DNA of 64,000 nucleotides from Tetracentron sinense (Eukaryota; Streptophyta; Magnoliopsida; Trochodendrales; Trochodendraceae). The translations under genes and the position numbers were made by a program. The stretch is from positions 8,760,416-8,824,415 of the forward strand of contig CM026567.1 in assembly GCA_015143295.1 (NCBI GenBank). Reading direction: 5' to 3'. This document shows positions 21,601 through 33,768 of the stretch, piece by piece. Within the stretch, counting starts at the first letter, position 1; every line of letters begins with the position of its first letter. The notes beneath the pieces were generated by a model that did no database searches, had not been told where the DNA came from, and saw only the letters and a program-made list of their open reading frames with translations.

Positions 21601-22554
21601 AGAAATTTCATTAAGGGCGTTTTCATCTTTTGGGGGTTAAACCCTTTCCTATAAGGCTTTGCCCGAGCCTTAGGGCCTCATTCTCATCACTTAAGAGAAA
21701 TTGAGAGATAGAGAGTGAGAAGAAGGGGGTTTCTAACCTAGGTTGCTTTTGGAGAAGAAATCAAAGGGGTGAAGACCTTAGATCGTCCCCAAGCACGTTT
21801 TCTTCAAGATTTCAACTCAAGCTCGGGTGGGGTGCATTCTCAAAGCTAGGGCAGCCCTCACTCACGTTTTTGAAAGGGATTTCTTCCCCAACTCAAGCTT
21901 CTTTCAAGCAAAGGCTTCATCTTTCAAGTTGGAGCTTCAATCAAGGTCTCTACCAAGGATTCAAGCCTTGATTCAAGGTTAGTATACCCTACTAACCTCC
22001 CCTAACAATAACCTAGTTTTTCTATGAACTATATGATTTTGTTACTATGCATTTCTCCCTTATGGAATGTATCATACTCACTAAATGTAAACAAGGTGAG
22101 AAAATGGTGTGGATTCATGGATGAGAGGTTGATTGAGGCGAGGGGATGCCGAATGTATGGTGTATGAATGTGTGGTGTGAAGAATGGAAAATGGAGGATG
22201 GGTATTTTACCAATAATGAACATACCTTGATTTTTGGATGGAAAGTAGGCACTAAAAAGAAGAAGATGAACCATTAAGGAACCTTGCATGTTATGTGTTT
22301 GACAAAATGCCTAAACTAGGAATAAATGACATAAATGAAGAAAATGAAAGTAGGCCTTATGCGTGTGTTCTTATGAATGATGAACTATTCAAATGCCACG
22401 TAGATTACTCAAATTCCTAAATGGTTATACTGTGGATTGAATTGCTATACACTACTCTTCATGTCATATTGTCATCATGATATTACAAGTGCTACACACA
22501 CCACACATGCATGCATGAAACCGGGTTTTCCAAGATTGTATTTGTATATGATGA

Positions 22555-22815
22555 ATCAAGAACATGACAAGGAGGTTGGTAGCCCAAGGAAGGGTGCTAG
22601 CCTCTGGCTCACAAGAGAAATGAATCAAGAACATGACAAGGAGGTTGGTAGCCCAAGGAAGGGTGCTAGCCTCTGGCTCACAAGAGAAATGAATCAAGAC
22701 AAGGAGGTTGGTAGCCCAAGGAAGGGTGCTAGCCTCTGGCTCACAAGAGAAATAGAACAAGAACATGACAAGAGGTTGGTAGCCTAAGGAAGGGTGCTAG
22801 CCTCTGGCTCACAAG
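22555..22815 (+). repeat. Tandem hairpin array, T4-family solo LTR
   Basis: Four units of about 55-65 bp, each AAGGAGGTTGGTAGCCC...GGGTGCTAGCCTCTGGCTCACAAG. GGTTGGTAGCCC can fold on GGGTGCTAGCC with wobble pairs. The same unit type occurs in T4 and, inverted, in the solo LTR at 52868-56014. Confidence 0.8.
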
Positions 22816-23090
22816 TATACAAGTCAAGAACAAATCAAGACATGAAATACAAGACAAGACAAGACACACATACATGATTTGACCGAGACATGAAAAAGGT
22901 TTTCGAGACATGAGTTTTACCGAGGTTTTTGCATTCATACACGCATGTCAAGATATGGCTATGTATCTTATGCTTTCACTATTGCTTTAAATTAATATCT
23001 TGTATTGCTCACTGTTGTTATGCTTTCGCTATTGTTATGGTTAGCTAGTAGTTTGTACTCGCTGAGTATTCCATGCTCAGCCGTACTTTT

Positions 23091-23231
23091 ATGTTGGCAG
23101 GTACTGTGGATGTCCTCGACCCCGAGCCTTGGGTCGAGGAGGAGTATGTAGAAGAGAGGGAGCCACCTATCCCATGGCAGTCTCAGGAGGATAGGGACTT
23201 GGATGTGTGGCCATACCTCGACTACTGTTGA
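23091..23231 (+). CDS. LTR micro-ORF, 47-codon form
   Basis: ATG TTG GCA GGT ... TAC TGT TGA. The residues include EPWVEEEYVEE and end WPYLDYC. An upstream in-frame ATG (23073) lies inside the stem-loop and would add six residues. Compared with the T4 copy, length and stop are identical and the C-terminal half is well conserved. Function unknown. Confidence 0.55.
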   Translation: MLAGTVDVLDPEPWVEEEYVEEREPPIPWQSQEDRDLDVWPYLDYC

Positions 23232-25074
23232 GAGGAGAGGGTTAGAGAGTTCCTTTTTATATTTTGATAGGTGGGCATGTCCACCTTTACTTTGATTGTA
23301 TTTGGTATATGTTAACTTGGAAAACTATTTGGAGTTATAGAAGAAAAGAAAAAGTTGGCTTATACTTCCGCACTTATGTTTAGTTTCCGCGCTCTGATTA
23401 TCATTGTATTATATTATGTTTAGCCTCTTGCATTACAGGATGGTTTGACAGGTACACGTAGTCACCTCTAAAGTATCTCTAAACTCCTAGGGGGTATTTT
23501 GGGGCGCGACAGTTCACAACACAACATGTGTGGCACTGTTCACAGCACAACGTGTGTGGCACTGTTCACAACACAACGTGTTCGGCACTGTTCACAGCAC
23601 AACGAGTCAGCACTATTCACAGCACAACGAGTCAGCACTGTTCACAGCACAACGTGTGTGGCACTGTTCACAGCACAACGTGTTCAGCACTCATGTTTTT
23701 ACAAACATTTCAGTAAGGGTATTAGGGTCTTTTGGTCGGTCCACTCTTACCTTAAGAGTTTAACCCGAGCCTTTAGGGCATCATTCGACACTTAGAGAGT
23801 TTGAGAGAATAGGAGAAAGGGGAAAAGGCGATTCCAAACTAGGGTTTCCATTTTAGAGAGAAATCAAAGGGTTTTGAGACCCTAGATCACTTCCAGTCCG
23901 GTTGTTCTTCAAGATCTCGGCTCAAGCTCGTGTAAAGCTCGTGTTCCGAGCTAGGGCAGCAACTCACAGTCGTTTGGAAGAGGGATTTCTTCCTCATCTC
24001 TTCAAGGTCGGTACTTTTTACTACCCTCCTTGTCATAGTTCCTCTTTCCCTTCTTTTCTCTTTATTTTCCTTTATTTACACAATGTAATATGAGATGGAT
24101 GGTTGTGAATGGTGAATGGAGATGGAATGGGCGACTGGATGCCAATGGTTGTGTGTGATGAACAAATGGGGAAGGGCATTGTTCCAATAATGAACATACA
24201 TGTATGATTTGAGTAAAACCCATCTAGAAAAGCATGTTGTAGGGTAAATCCATAATGAACACACCATGTTTGATGAAATGCCAAGGTGAATACAGTGAGC
24301 TGTAAATTAGGAAATGCATGCCTATTAAATTATGAATATTGCTAGGGACTATGATAGTGTGTTTCTTGCTTTCCCTAAATGATATGAATATTACGTTGCT
24401 CGATCATTGATGTTATATGTGTTGTGAAATTACCCAAATGTCATGTTTAAATTTAAATGCAAGTATGTACACGGTTCCCACGAGCACTGCATGCATGAGA
24501 TGATTTTATCGAGGTTTTCAAGAACTTGGTTAGAGGTGGGACATATCCTACGATATGTTTTACCTCGCTTTTCACAAGAAGACAAGAACCAACAATTCCA
24601 CGAGGGGTCTCCCCTCACTCACAAGTGCATATCATGAAGAAGGGCCTCCCTTCCCTCGCAAGTACATTCATATCATGAAGAAGGGTCTCCCTTCCCTCGC
24701 AAGTGCATTGCATAAAGAAGGGTCTCCCTTCCCTCTCAAGCGCATCTCACAAGGACATCTCACAAGTGTATCTCACAAGTTACATGATCACAAGCAAGCA
24801 CGCATGACATGCATGACATGACACGACATACAAGAATCAAGCAAGATAGACAAGACAAGCTTTCAAGTACGAAAAGAGATTTCAAGCCAAGTCAAGTGCA
24901 CGATGTTTTCAAGATGTTTTATCGGTTTTCTACGAATTACAAGCATGATTATAAATTGCTTTACTTCCTTGTATGATATGAATTGTTTCCTGCTTTATGT
25001 ATGCTATCCGTATGCTATGACTGTTGGTTAGTATTTAGTACCCGCTGAGTATTCCAAGCTCAGCCGTACTTCTT

Positions 25075-25194
25075 ATGTCGGCAGGTTCTGAGGGAGCTGC
25101 TGCTCCGTTTGATGTTTGTACTCCTGGTCCATGGGTGGAGGAGGAGTACGTCGAGGAGCCTTTGGAGGAACCTCCGGTTGAGGGCTATCAGTAG
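25075..25194 (+). CDS. LTR micro-ORF, T3 5' LTR
   Basis: 39 codons, ATG TCG GCA GGT ... CAG TAG; nearly identical in residues to the T1 copy (A16T). It lies about 305 bp before the LTR end. Confidence 0.6.
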   Translation: MSAGSEGAAAPFDVCTPGPWVEEEYVEEPLEEPPVEGYQ

Positions 25195-25503
25195 GTGGTG
25201 TTAGATTCTGAGTGGATTAGCTGTGGGTGAGATGAGAGTTTATGTCCATGTATTTTGGCGGGTCTGTCTGCATTTTCTTTTGGTTACTTTTTGTATAAAA
25301 CTTGGATTTGCGTATATATATACATAGAGGTTTGGTAGACTTCCGCCGTGCCATGTTAGAGTATGTTTCCGCTGTTTTTGTCCTCTATTGTAAATGCTCT
25401 GTGGGTTTTTGCAGGATGGTTTGTCAAGCAAGTCATGTAAGCCATGATTAGTCGTGCAAAGTTCACTCTAACTCCTAGGGTGGGTTTCGGGTCACGACAG
25501 AAG

Positions 25504-25515
25504 TGGTATCAGAGC
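25504..25515 (+). other. T3 primer-binding site
   Basis: TGGTATCAGAGC, initiator-Met type, five bases after the LTR end. Confidence 0.95.
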
Positions 25516-25860
25516 TTAGGCTTTAGGTCTCTAGGGTCACTTAGAATCTTATGCCACGCCTTGACAAGAGCATATGTCAGGAAACAAGTTAGGAAGAAAG
25601 TAAGTCGGAAGAGAGTCTTGATCCAAGTGTAAGACTAAACTTTAGTCTTAGTCTAAAATGGTTGCTTTAACCAAGTACGGGTCCTGGGTACGCTAGAACA
25701 CTAAAGTATAAGTATAATGTGATGAATACTCTGATGACTTGATGTGATGAGTATTAGTATTATACAACTAATATCAATTGAATTATTGTGAAATGGCATT
25801 GAAATAAACTATGGTTTCAAGTGAGACTCATGTGGTGCTATTGTTCTCAGGACTTTAGTC

Positions 25861-27100
25861 ATGAGGCGGGGCACACGGGGTTGTGGACCACATACCAGAG
25901 CTTCCTCTTCTTCACGGGATGAGGATGAGCAGCCGGACCTCTCTCAGGTCTTAGGCTCTATTGCTGAGACACTCGCCATACTGGCAGCTCGGCAGGCTAT
26001 ACCATCATCGGCAGCACCTACTCCACCGCCTGCAGCTCCAGTACATCGTACCGCTGGAGTTGAGGCATTCAGGAGATTGAGGCCTCCATCCTTCCATGGG
26101 AGTGTGGACCCTCTTGTTGCGGAGGCATGGATCCTCCAGATGGAGAAGATATTTGCGGTGCTCTCTCCTACAGAGGAAGAGAAAGTAGCATGGGCAGTCT
26201 TCATGCTAGAAGGTGAAGCCCACCATTGGTGGTTGTCCGTATTGAGGACACGGGACTTGACCATGGAAGGTCAACCGTGGACTTGGGAGGAGTTTAAGGA
26301 TACGTTCTATAAGAAGTATTTTCCGATTGGAGCACGGGAAAAGAAAGAGAGAGAATTCATCAACCTTGAGCAAGGTTCGATGTCTGTGGTCACTTATAAG
26401 GCCAAGTTCTCGGAGCTATCACGCTTCGCGACAGATATGATTGCCACCGAGGTAATGAAGGCGAGGAGGTTTGAGCAAGGGCTCAAAGGTGTTATCATGG
26501 AGAAGGTTTCGGTTTTCAGACATGCTACCTACCCTGAGGTAGTAGACAAGGCCTTATTGGTCGAGCCCAATTCAGAGGCCGTGTCCAAGAAGAGGGAGTT
26601 GGCGAGAGGCCAACCTAGTAGTTCAGCACCTCCAGAGAGGCGGGCTCGTACCGGCCCTTATCAGTATGCGTGGCCAGCACCACCGATGAGGCCATCTTAT
26701 GCGCCTCCAGCTCCACGGCAGTATATGCCTCAGGCACCGCGACCTCAGGCTCTTCCGGCCCCACGGCCTGTTGCACCTCAGACGATGAGGTATGCTCCAC
26801 CTCCGACTTTTACACACGAGGTCTGCACTTCATGCGGCCGAAGGCACCCGGCAGGAGATTACCGAAGGGCATCAGGTGGATGCTTTCATTATGGTCGCCA
26901 GGGCCATATGATCACTGATTGCCCCAGTCGGCATTTACCAGGCCAGTCTCAGGGGATTAGGCCACCAGCACGCCCAGCAGGATCATATCAGGCGTCATCT
27001 CAGACTACCCGGTCTACACCTCAGTCTCGTCAGGCGAACCAGGGGCGAGTTTTTGCCTTGACAGAGGGTGATGCACTTGCATCTGACGATGTGGTGCAAG
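25861..27100 (+). CDS. gag: T3 Gag (exon 1 of Gag-Pol)
   Basis: Structural polyprotein that would form the virus-like particle and package RNA. Starts MRRGTRGCGPH, homologous to the starts in T1 and T4. The retrotransposon gag domain spans roughly residues 70-200 (WILQMEKIF, HHWW, WTWEEFKDTFYKKYFP, FINLEQGSMSV), followed by a proline-rich linker. The nucleocapsid has two zinc motifs, each damaged: CTSCGRRHPAGDY from residue 322 (T4 has Cys at the last ligand) and CFHYGRQGH from residue 341 (Tyr344 where T4 has Cys). Exon 1 ends in phase 1 at GTGCAAG. If the intron is retained, Gag gains about 45 hydrophobic residues and stops at 27240. These Cys-to-Tyr changes probably impair RNA binding. Confidence 0.85.
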
Positions 27101-27248
27101 GTACGCGTTTGGAGTTATTTTCTTTATTCGTGATTGTTATGTTATGTTTTATTCTTTGTGTACGTACTTGGCATGTTATATATGTATATATATACCTACA
27201 TGTATACACTGTTGATGCATGGATTAACTCCGCTAGTTAAAATTTCAG
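27101..27248 (+). other. T3 gag-pol intron candidate (148 bp)
   Basis: GTACGC...ATTTCAG, AT-rich, with a TTAAC branch-like site about 20 nt before the acceptor. Its length is not a multiple of three, so it shifts the frame: only the spliced form joins Q-G with T-L-L-V of protease. Same length and ends as in T1. I infer splicing from sequence only. Confidence 0.75.
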
Positions 27249-30200
27249 GAACCCTACTAGTCAACGAGTATTTGGCTCGAGTGTTGATCGATACCGGGTC
27301 TACTCATTCGTTTGTCTCGCCGAGTTTTTCAGAAGGCTTTTCTGTAGAGCCAGGTCAGCTAGAACCGGAGTTAGCCATTTCGACTCCTCTTGGTAAAACA
27401 GTATTGGCAGATAAAGTGTATAGAAATAGTGTGGTCCAAGTTGGAAGCCACGAGTTGGCGGTTGATCTCATCGTCCTTGGATTCCAAGACTTTGATATTA
27501 TATTGGGAATGGAATGGTTAGCAGCACATCATGGGCATGTAGCTTGCTTTGAGAAAATGGTACTCTTCAAGCCAGTAGAAGGAAAACCATTCCACTTTCG
27601 CGGGTTGAAAAGTAGATCTATTGCTCGTTTTACGGCGTTGAGCTTAGCTAACCCCGAGGTAAAGGACTCATCGACTATTCCGGTTGTGAGTGAGTTCCTG
27701 GATGTATTTCCAGAGGAGTTGCCAGGATTGCCTCCAGATAGGGAGATTGAGTTTGTGATCGAGCTTGCACCAGGCACAGCTCCTATTTTCAGAGCTCCAT
27801 ATAGAATGGCCCCTATCGAACTCAAGGAGTTGAAGACTCAGTTGGAGGAATTGCAAGGCCTTGGCTTCATTCGACCAAGTGTCTCACCGTGGGGTGCCCC
27901 GGTGTTGTTTGTTAAGAAGAAAGATGGCTCGATGCGGATGTGCATCGATTATAGGCAATTGAACAAAGTCACTATAAAGAATAGGTATCCCTTGCCTAGG
28001 ATTGATGACTTGTTCGATCAGTTGAAGGGAGCGAGATTTTTCTCGAAGATAGACCTTCGATCGGGTTATCACCAGTTGAAGATTAAGGTGGAAGATGTTC
28101 CCAAAACTGCTTTCAGGACTCGGTATGGACACTACGAGTTCTTGGTAATGCCTTTTGGACTCACGAACGCACCGGCAGCCTTTATGGATTTGATGAACCG
28201 GGTATTTCGGCCATATCTTGATAGGTGCGTGATTGTATTTGTTGATGACATTTTGGTCTATTCCCAGACACGGGAAGATCACACACGCGACCTATGCCTT
28301 GCTTTGGAAATGCTAAGAGAGCACAAGCTATACGCCAAACTTAGCAAGTGTGAGTTTTGGTTGGAAGAGGTGGCATTCCTAGGCCACGTTGTTTCTGCAG
28401 AAGGTATATCGGTAGATCCAAAGAAGATCGAAGCAGTTATGAGTTGGGCGAGGCCCAAGAGTGTCACGGAGATACGCAGCTTTCTTGGGTTGGCAGGCTA
28501 CTACAGGAGATTTGTAGAGGGTTTCTCTAGCCTTGCAGCACCGCTTACTTACCTGACAAGGAAGAACGCCAAGTTTGTATGGAGTGATAAGTACGAGATC
28601 AGTTTCACGGAACTGAAGAAGAGGCTTACTACAGCACCTGTCCTTACTGTGCCATCCGGACCTTATGGGTATGAGGTGTATAGTGATGCCTCACACGTTG
28701 GACTTGGGTATGTACTCATGCAGCACAAGAAAGTCATTGCCTATGCATCAAGGCAGTTGAAGGAGCATGAGAAGAATTATCCCACGCACGACTTGGAGCT
28801 TGCGGCGGTCGTGTTTGCACTTAAGATTTGGCGTCATTACCTTTATAGGGTGGAGTTCTATGTGTTCACGGATCACAAGAGCCTCAAGTATCTCTTTTCC
28901 CAAAAGGAGCTGAATCTAAGGCAACGGCGTTGGATGGAATTTTTGAAAGACTATGATTGTACCATTCAATACCACCCGGGTAAAGCAAATGTAGTGGCTG
29001 ATGCTTTGAGTAAAAGACCTCTGGGGTTATTAGCATGCATGTTAGTGCAAGAATGGAAGCTACTTGAAGACTTGGCGAATTTGGACATTAGTGTGAATGA
29101 CTCTGTCCGTAGTCCTATCTTAGCAAATGTCACGGTTCGGCCATACATTATAGATTTGATCCAAGAATACCAAGCCACGGATGCTGAATTATTGGCTTAT
29201 CGGGACAAGGAAGTTGCTAAGGGTAGTGAGGACTTCTCTCTCACTAGTCGGGGTGCTATCACATTCAAGGGAAGGCTGTGCGTCCCAGCCAATGCAGATC
29301 TTCGAAGAGAGATTTTGGATGAAGCACACCGTTCGAAGTACACAGTGCATCCAGGGGGTACAAAGATGTACCGGAACCTCAAGAGTCACTTTTGGTGGCG
29401 GAATATGAAGAGGGATGTTGCAGAATATGTGGCACGGTGCTTAGTGTGCCAACAGGTGAAAGCAGAACACATGCGACCCGCCGGTCTATTGCATTCTCTT
29501 CCTATTCCCGAGTGGAAATGGGAGAACATATCCATGGATTTCATAGTTGGCTTACCAAAGATGACAAGGGGCTCAGATGCAATTTGGGTTGTAGTAGACC
29601 GTCTGACGAAGTCTGCGCACTTCTTACCTTACCGAACTACTTTCAACTCTAGCCAGTTGGCCGCTCTATACATCAAGGAAGTAGTGAGGTTACACGGAGT
29701 GCCCGTCAGTATTGTGTCAGATCGGGATCCAAGATTCATATCACGATTCTGGAAAAGTTTCCAGGAGGCTATGGGTTCCCGACTTGATTTCAGCACCGCT
29801 TTTCATCCACAGACGGATGGACAAACCGAGAGAGTGAACCAAGTCATTGAAGACATGCTTCGGACTTGTATGTTGGATTTCAGAGGCAGTTGGGAAGAGC
29901 ACTTGCCTTTGATTGAATTTGCCTATAATAACAGCTATCAGGCAAGTATCCAAATGGCACCATTTGAGGCCTTGTATGGGCGAAGTTGTAGGTCTCCTCT
30001 CTATTGGGATGAGGTAGGAGAAAGGAAAGTACTTGGTTCGGAGTTGATTGAGCAAACTGCAAACACAGTTAAGATCATTCGGTATCGATTGAAAGCCGCT
30101 CAAGATCGCCAGAAAAGTTATGCGGACACGCACCGTTGGGACTTGGAATTTCAAGTAGGGGATCAAGTTTTTGTGAAAGTATCTCCTAGCAAAGGGATCA

Positions 30201-30574
30201 TGAGATTTGGAAAGCGAGGCAAGCTCAGTCCTCGGTATGTTGGGCCTTTTGAGATTATCGCACGAGTTGGTGAGGTTGCTTACAGAGTAGCTCTCCCCCC
30301 TCACATGGCCGCAGTTCACAACGTCATTCATTCATCTATGCTTCGGAAGTACATTGCAGATCCCTCACATGTCATAGACTTGGAACCGTTGGAGATTCGA
30401 GAGGACCTCACCCTGATTGAAAAGCCAGTTCAGATTTTGGATAGAAGAGATCAGGTGCTTCACAACAAGACAATCCCTTTGGTCCTTGTGCAATGGCAGC
30501 ACCATGCTCGGGAAGAAGCTACATGGGAGCGTGAGGCCGAAGTCAGAGCAAAGTACCCAGAATTAACTGAATGA
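27249..30574 (+). CDS. pol: T3 Pol (exon 2): protease, RT, RNase H, integrase, chromodomain
   Basis: Open throughout. Spliced to gag it gives a 1521-residue polyprotein, a usual size for this clade. Protease: DTGSTHSF with Asp428. [12 protein letters not shown], then FVDD at 745-748. RNase [23 protein letters not shown]; a Cys found in T1 and T4 (LGCVLMQ) is Tyr. Integrase: HHCC zinc site ([10 protein letters not shown]...CLVC), then catalytic D1177, D1238 and E1274 (D-35-E spacing), then [16 protein letters not shown]. The C-terminus has a chromodomain-like tail (LVQWQHH, EEATWE, KYPEL) thought to steer integration to heterochromatin. Without splicing this frame has no conserved ATG of its own. 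Confidence 0.92.
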
Positions 30575-30661
30575 GTTTTTGGTATAACTTTGTATATGAC
30601 TGGTAATTTTCTTGGGTCTGTAATGCAAGTAATGTCTAAATTTCGAGGACGAAATGTTTGT

Positions 30662-30674
30662 AAGGAGGGGAGGA
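30662..30674 (+). other. T3 polypurine tract
   Basis: AAGGAGGGGAGGA next to the 3' LTR. Confidence 0.9.
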
Positions 30675-31139
30675 TGTAGAGCCCCTGACCTTTTCACAGT
30701 TAATGCATGACATTTTCGTTGTCATTTTGCCTTTAAAGAGGTAAAATTAATAAATAAGGTAGAAATTGGAAATTTTTTCATGTCAGAAATGTCCCTTTTC
30801 GAAGTACGAGCCCAACGCAAGTTGAATCGTCAAAATCGGACGAACGAGTCAAAAGATATGGCCAAAACAGTCTGGACCTTTAGGAAATCGTAGCTCGGAA
30901 GGCGCTAAGGACGTAGCTCGGAAGGCGCTAAGGACGTACCCTGATAACGTATTCGTTGTGCAACAGTCATGCAGCAGATAACATATTCGTTGTGTAACAG
31001 ACAATGGTATGTTGTGCTGCAGACAACGTGTACGTTGTACAGCAGACAACGGGCACGTTGTACATAAGACAACGGACTACGGGTTTACCACTATGCACGA
31101 CACGACGTGACAACGGGCTCGGCACCCTTCACAACGGAC

Positions 31140-31412
31140 AACGTGTTCGGCACTGTTCACAGCACAACGTGTGTGGCATTGTTCACAACACAACGTGTGT
31201 GGCACTGTTCACAGCACAACGTGTGTGGCACTGTTCACAGCACAACGTGTTCGGCACTGTTCACAGCACAACGTGTGTGGCACTGTTCACAACACAACGT
31301 GTTCGGCACTGTTCACAGCACAACGAGTCAGCACTATTCACAGCACAACGAGTCAGCACTGTTCACAGCACAACGTGTGTGGCACTGTTCACAACACAAC
31401 GTGTTCAGCACT
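31140..31412 (+). repeat. 25-26-bp tandem array, T3 3' LTR
   Basis: Ten units, CACTGTTCACAGCACAACG followed by TGTGTGG, TGTTCGG or AGTCAG. Any frame reads open through it, but only as a repeat artefact. Confidence 0.9.
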
Positions 31413-32795
31413 CGTGTTTTTACAGAAATTTCAGTAAGGGTATTAGGGTCTTTTGGTCGGTCCACTCTTACCTTAAGAGTTTAACCCGAGCCTTTAGGGC
31501 ATCATTCGACACTTAGAGAGTTTGATAGAATAGGAGAAAGGGGAAAAGGCTATTCCAACCTAGGGTTTCCATTTTGGAGAGAAATCAAAGGGTTTTGAGA
31601 CCCTAGATCACTTCCAGTCCGGTTTTTCTTCAAGATCTCGGCTCAAGCTCGTGTAAAGCTCGTGTTCCGAGCTAGGGCAGCAACTCACAGTCGTTTAGAA
31701 GAGGGATTTCTTCCTCATCTCTTCAAGGTCGGTACTTTTTACTACCCTCCTTGTTATAGTTCCTCTTTCCCTTCTTTTCTCTTTATTTTCCTTTATTTAC
31801 ACAATGTAATATGAGATGGATGGTTGTGAATGGTGAATGGAGATGGAATGGGCGACTGGATGCCAATGGTTGTGTGTGATGAACAAATGGGGAAGGGCAT
31901 TGTTCCAATAATGAACATACATGTATGATTTGAGTAAAACCCATCTAGAAAAGCATGTTGTAGGGTAAATCCATAATGAACACACCATGTTTGATGAAAT
32001 GCCAAGGTGAATACAGTGAGCTGTAAATTAGGAAATGCATGCCTATTAAATTATGAATATTGCTAGGGACTATGATAGTGTGTTTCTTGCTTTCCCTAAA
32101 TGATATGAATATTACGTTGCTCGATCATTGATGTTATATGTGTTGTGAAATTATCCAAATGTCATGTTTAAATTTAAATGCAAGTATGTACACGGTTCCC
32201 ACGAGCACTGCATGCATGAGATGATTTTATCGAGGTTTTCAAGAACTTGGTTAGAGGTGGGACATATCCTACGATATGTTTTACCTCGCTTTTCACAAGA
32301 AGACAAGAACCAACAATTCCACGAGGGGTCTCCCCTCACTCACAAGTGCATATCATGAAGAAGGGCCTCCCTTCCCTCGCAAGTACATTCATATCATGAA
32401 GAAGGGTCTCCCTTCCCTCGCAAGTGCATTGCATAAAGAAGGGTCTCCCTTCCCTCTCAAGCGCATCTCACAAGGACATCTCACAAGTGTATCTCACAAG
32501 TTACATGATCACAAGCAAGCACGCATGACATGCATGACATGACACGACATACAAGAATCAAGCAAGATAGACAAGACAAGCTTTCAAGTACGAAAAGAGA
32601 TTTCAAGCCAAGTCAAGTGCACGATGTTTTCAAGATGTTTTATCGGTTTTCTACGAATTACAAGCATGATTATAAATTGCTTTACTTCCTTGTATGATAT
32701 GAATTGTTTCCTGCTTTATGTATGCTATCCGTATGCTATGACTGTTGGTTAGTATTTAGTACCCGCTGAGTATTCCAAGCTCAGCCGTACTTCTT

Positions 32796-32951
32796 ATGTC
32801 GGCAGGTTCTGAGGGAGCTGCTGCTCCGTTTGATGTTTGTGCTCCTGGTCCATGGGTGGAGGAGGAGTACGTCGAGGAGCCTTTGGAGGAACCTCTGGTT
32901 GAGGGCTATCAGTTGGTGGTGTTAGATTCTGAGTGGATTAGCTGTGGGTGA
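32796..32951 (+). CDS. LTR micro-ORF, T3 3' LTR, stop lost
   Basis: Same frame as at 25075, but the stop TAG is TTG, extending the frame by 12 residues to TGA at 32949-32951. Codon 35 neighbourhood changes CCG to CTG. It probably reflects relaxed constraint after insertion. Confidence 0.5.
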   Translation: MSAGSEGAAAPFDVCAPGPWVEEEYVEEPLEEPLVEGYQLVVLDSEWISCG

Positions 32952-33225
32952 GATGAGAGTTTATGTCCATGTATTTTGGCGGGTCTGTCCGCACTTTCTT
33001 TTGGTTACTTTTTGTATAAAACTTGGATTTGCGTATATATATACATAGAGGTTTGGTAGACTTCCGCCGTGCCATGTTAGAGTATGTTTCCGCTATTTTT
33101 GTCCTCTATTGTATATGCTCTGTGGGTTTTTGCAGGATGGTTTGTCAAGCAAGTCATGTAAGCCATGATTAGTCATCAAAAGTTCACTCTTACTCCTAGG
33201 GTGGGTTTCGGGTCGCGACATCTTC

Positions 33226-33708
33226 ACTCTTATTCAGCTCATTTATGGAGCTTTCTCTTCGAATTTTTAATCCAAAATCTCATTTATTGAAAGTAGTTAA
33301 GAATCCAGGTTTCTTCTACTGAAGCTATTGCTTCAATTATTTCAAGAGAGGGTTGTCTCTTGAGAGGTTTCAGCTCGGCCTAAAGGAGAGCTTGTAAGGT
33401 AATATCTCGACCTGTAAGAGAGATTTTAAAGGTTTGGACTCCACCTGTAAAGGAGCCAGTGCGATTAAGGAATCGGGGTGAATCCTCTAGCTGGAAGCTG
33501 AGGTGGGGAGTAGGCTGGATTGCTGAACCTCGTAAACAAATCTTGAGTTTAAATTCTCCTTATCTCTTCTCTCTTTCCTTTAAATATTCTATAGTTCAGC
33601 TTGTTGCATATTAAATTTTATTCCGCACTTTTGAATTTGTAGTTCAATTTTTTAAAAACCTACCATAGACCCTATTCACCCCCCTTTAGGGTCATTACCT
33701 GGCCAACA
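33226..33708 (+). repeat. SIRE-like LTR A, piece 3
   Basis: Resumes at the point where T3 interrupted it (CACTCTTATTCAGCTC matches CACTTGTATCCAGCTC in LTR B) and ends CTGGCCAACA. The three pieces total about 1480 bp against 1507 bp for LTR B. Confidence 0.9.
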
Positions 33709-33710
33709 AT

Positions 33711-33723
33711 TTGTATCAGAGCC
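33711..33723 (+). other. SIRE-like SA primer-binding site
   Basis: TTGTATCAGAGCC, a slightly altered Met-type PBS two bases after the LTR end. Confidence 0.85.
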
Positions 33724-33768
33724 TAATACTCTAAATAGATCTAAACAATCTGAGTAATCAAGTTTATT

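Larger units (their letters stand above)
21191..23511 (+). mobile_element. Solo Ty3 LTR of the T4 family inside T3's tandem array
   Basis: 2321 bp, TGTAGCACCCC...GGGGCGCGACA, duplication GTTCA on both sides (21186-21190, 23512-23516). It is related to the T4 LTR. It contains ACCGATCGATCGGT palindromes (21390-21600), a hairpin array with GAGGTTGGTAGCCC units (22555-22815) and an intact 47-codon micro-ORF. Confidence 0.95.
20680..25499 (+). repeat. T3 5' LTR (interrupted)
   Basis: About 2494 bp of LTR once the 2321-bp solo LTR and its duplication are discounted. Modules: TATA-like AT block, eight 25-26-bp CACTGTTCACAG units (split by the insertion), hairpin array (24602-24740), stem-loop with CCAAGCTCAG in place of CCATGCTCAG, micro-ORF. 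Confidence 0.9.
20680..33220 (+). mobile_element. T3: nearly intact Ty3/gypsy chromovirus
   Basis: LTRs TGTAAAGCCCC/TGTAGAGCCCC...GTCACGACA/GTCGCGACA, PBS, open gag, candidate intron, open pol with chromodomain, polypurine tract. Flanks are TATTC (20675-20679) and TCTTC (33221-33225), a duplication with one mismatch. Comparison with LTR B shows that removing T3 restores the SIRE LTR sequence. The 5' LTR is split by a younger solo LTR. Confidence 0.95.
30675..33220 (+). repeat. T3 3' LTR
   Basis: 2546 bp, uninterrupted. Ten 25-26-bp CACTGTTCACAG units (31140-31412) against eight in the 5' LTR; hairpin array 32322-32460; stem-loop and micro-ORF as in the 5' copy. Otherwise the two LTRs are very similar, which suggests a fairly recent insertion. 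Confidence 0.95.

Noticed and set aside
27134-27248. Hydrophobic N-terminal extension of T3 pol ([13 protein letters not shown]...) as a signal or membrane segment
   Set aside because: It is encoded by the AT-rich intron candidate; T1 and T4 do not keep the residues, only the splice-like ends.
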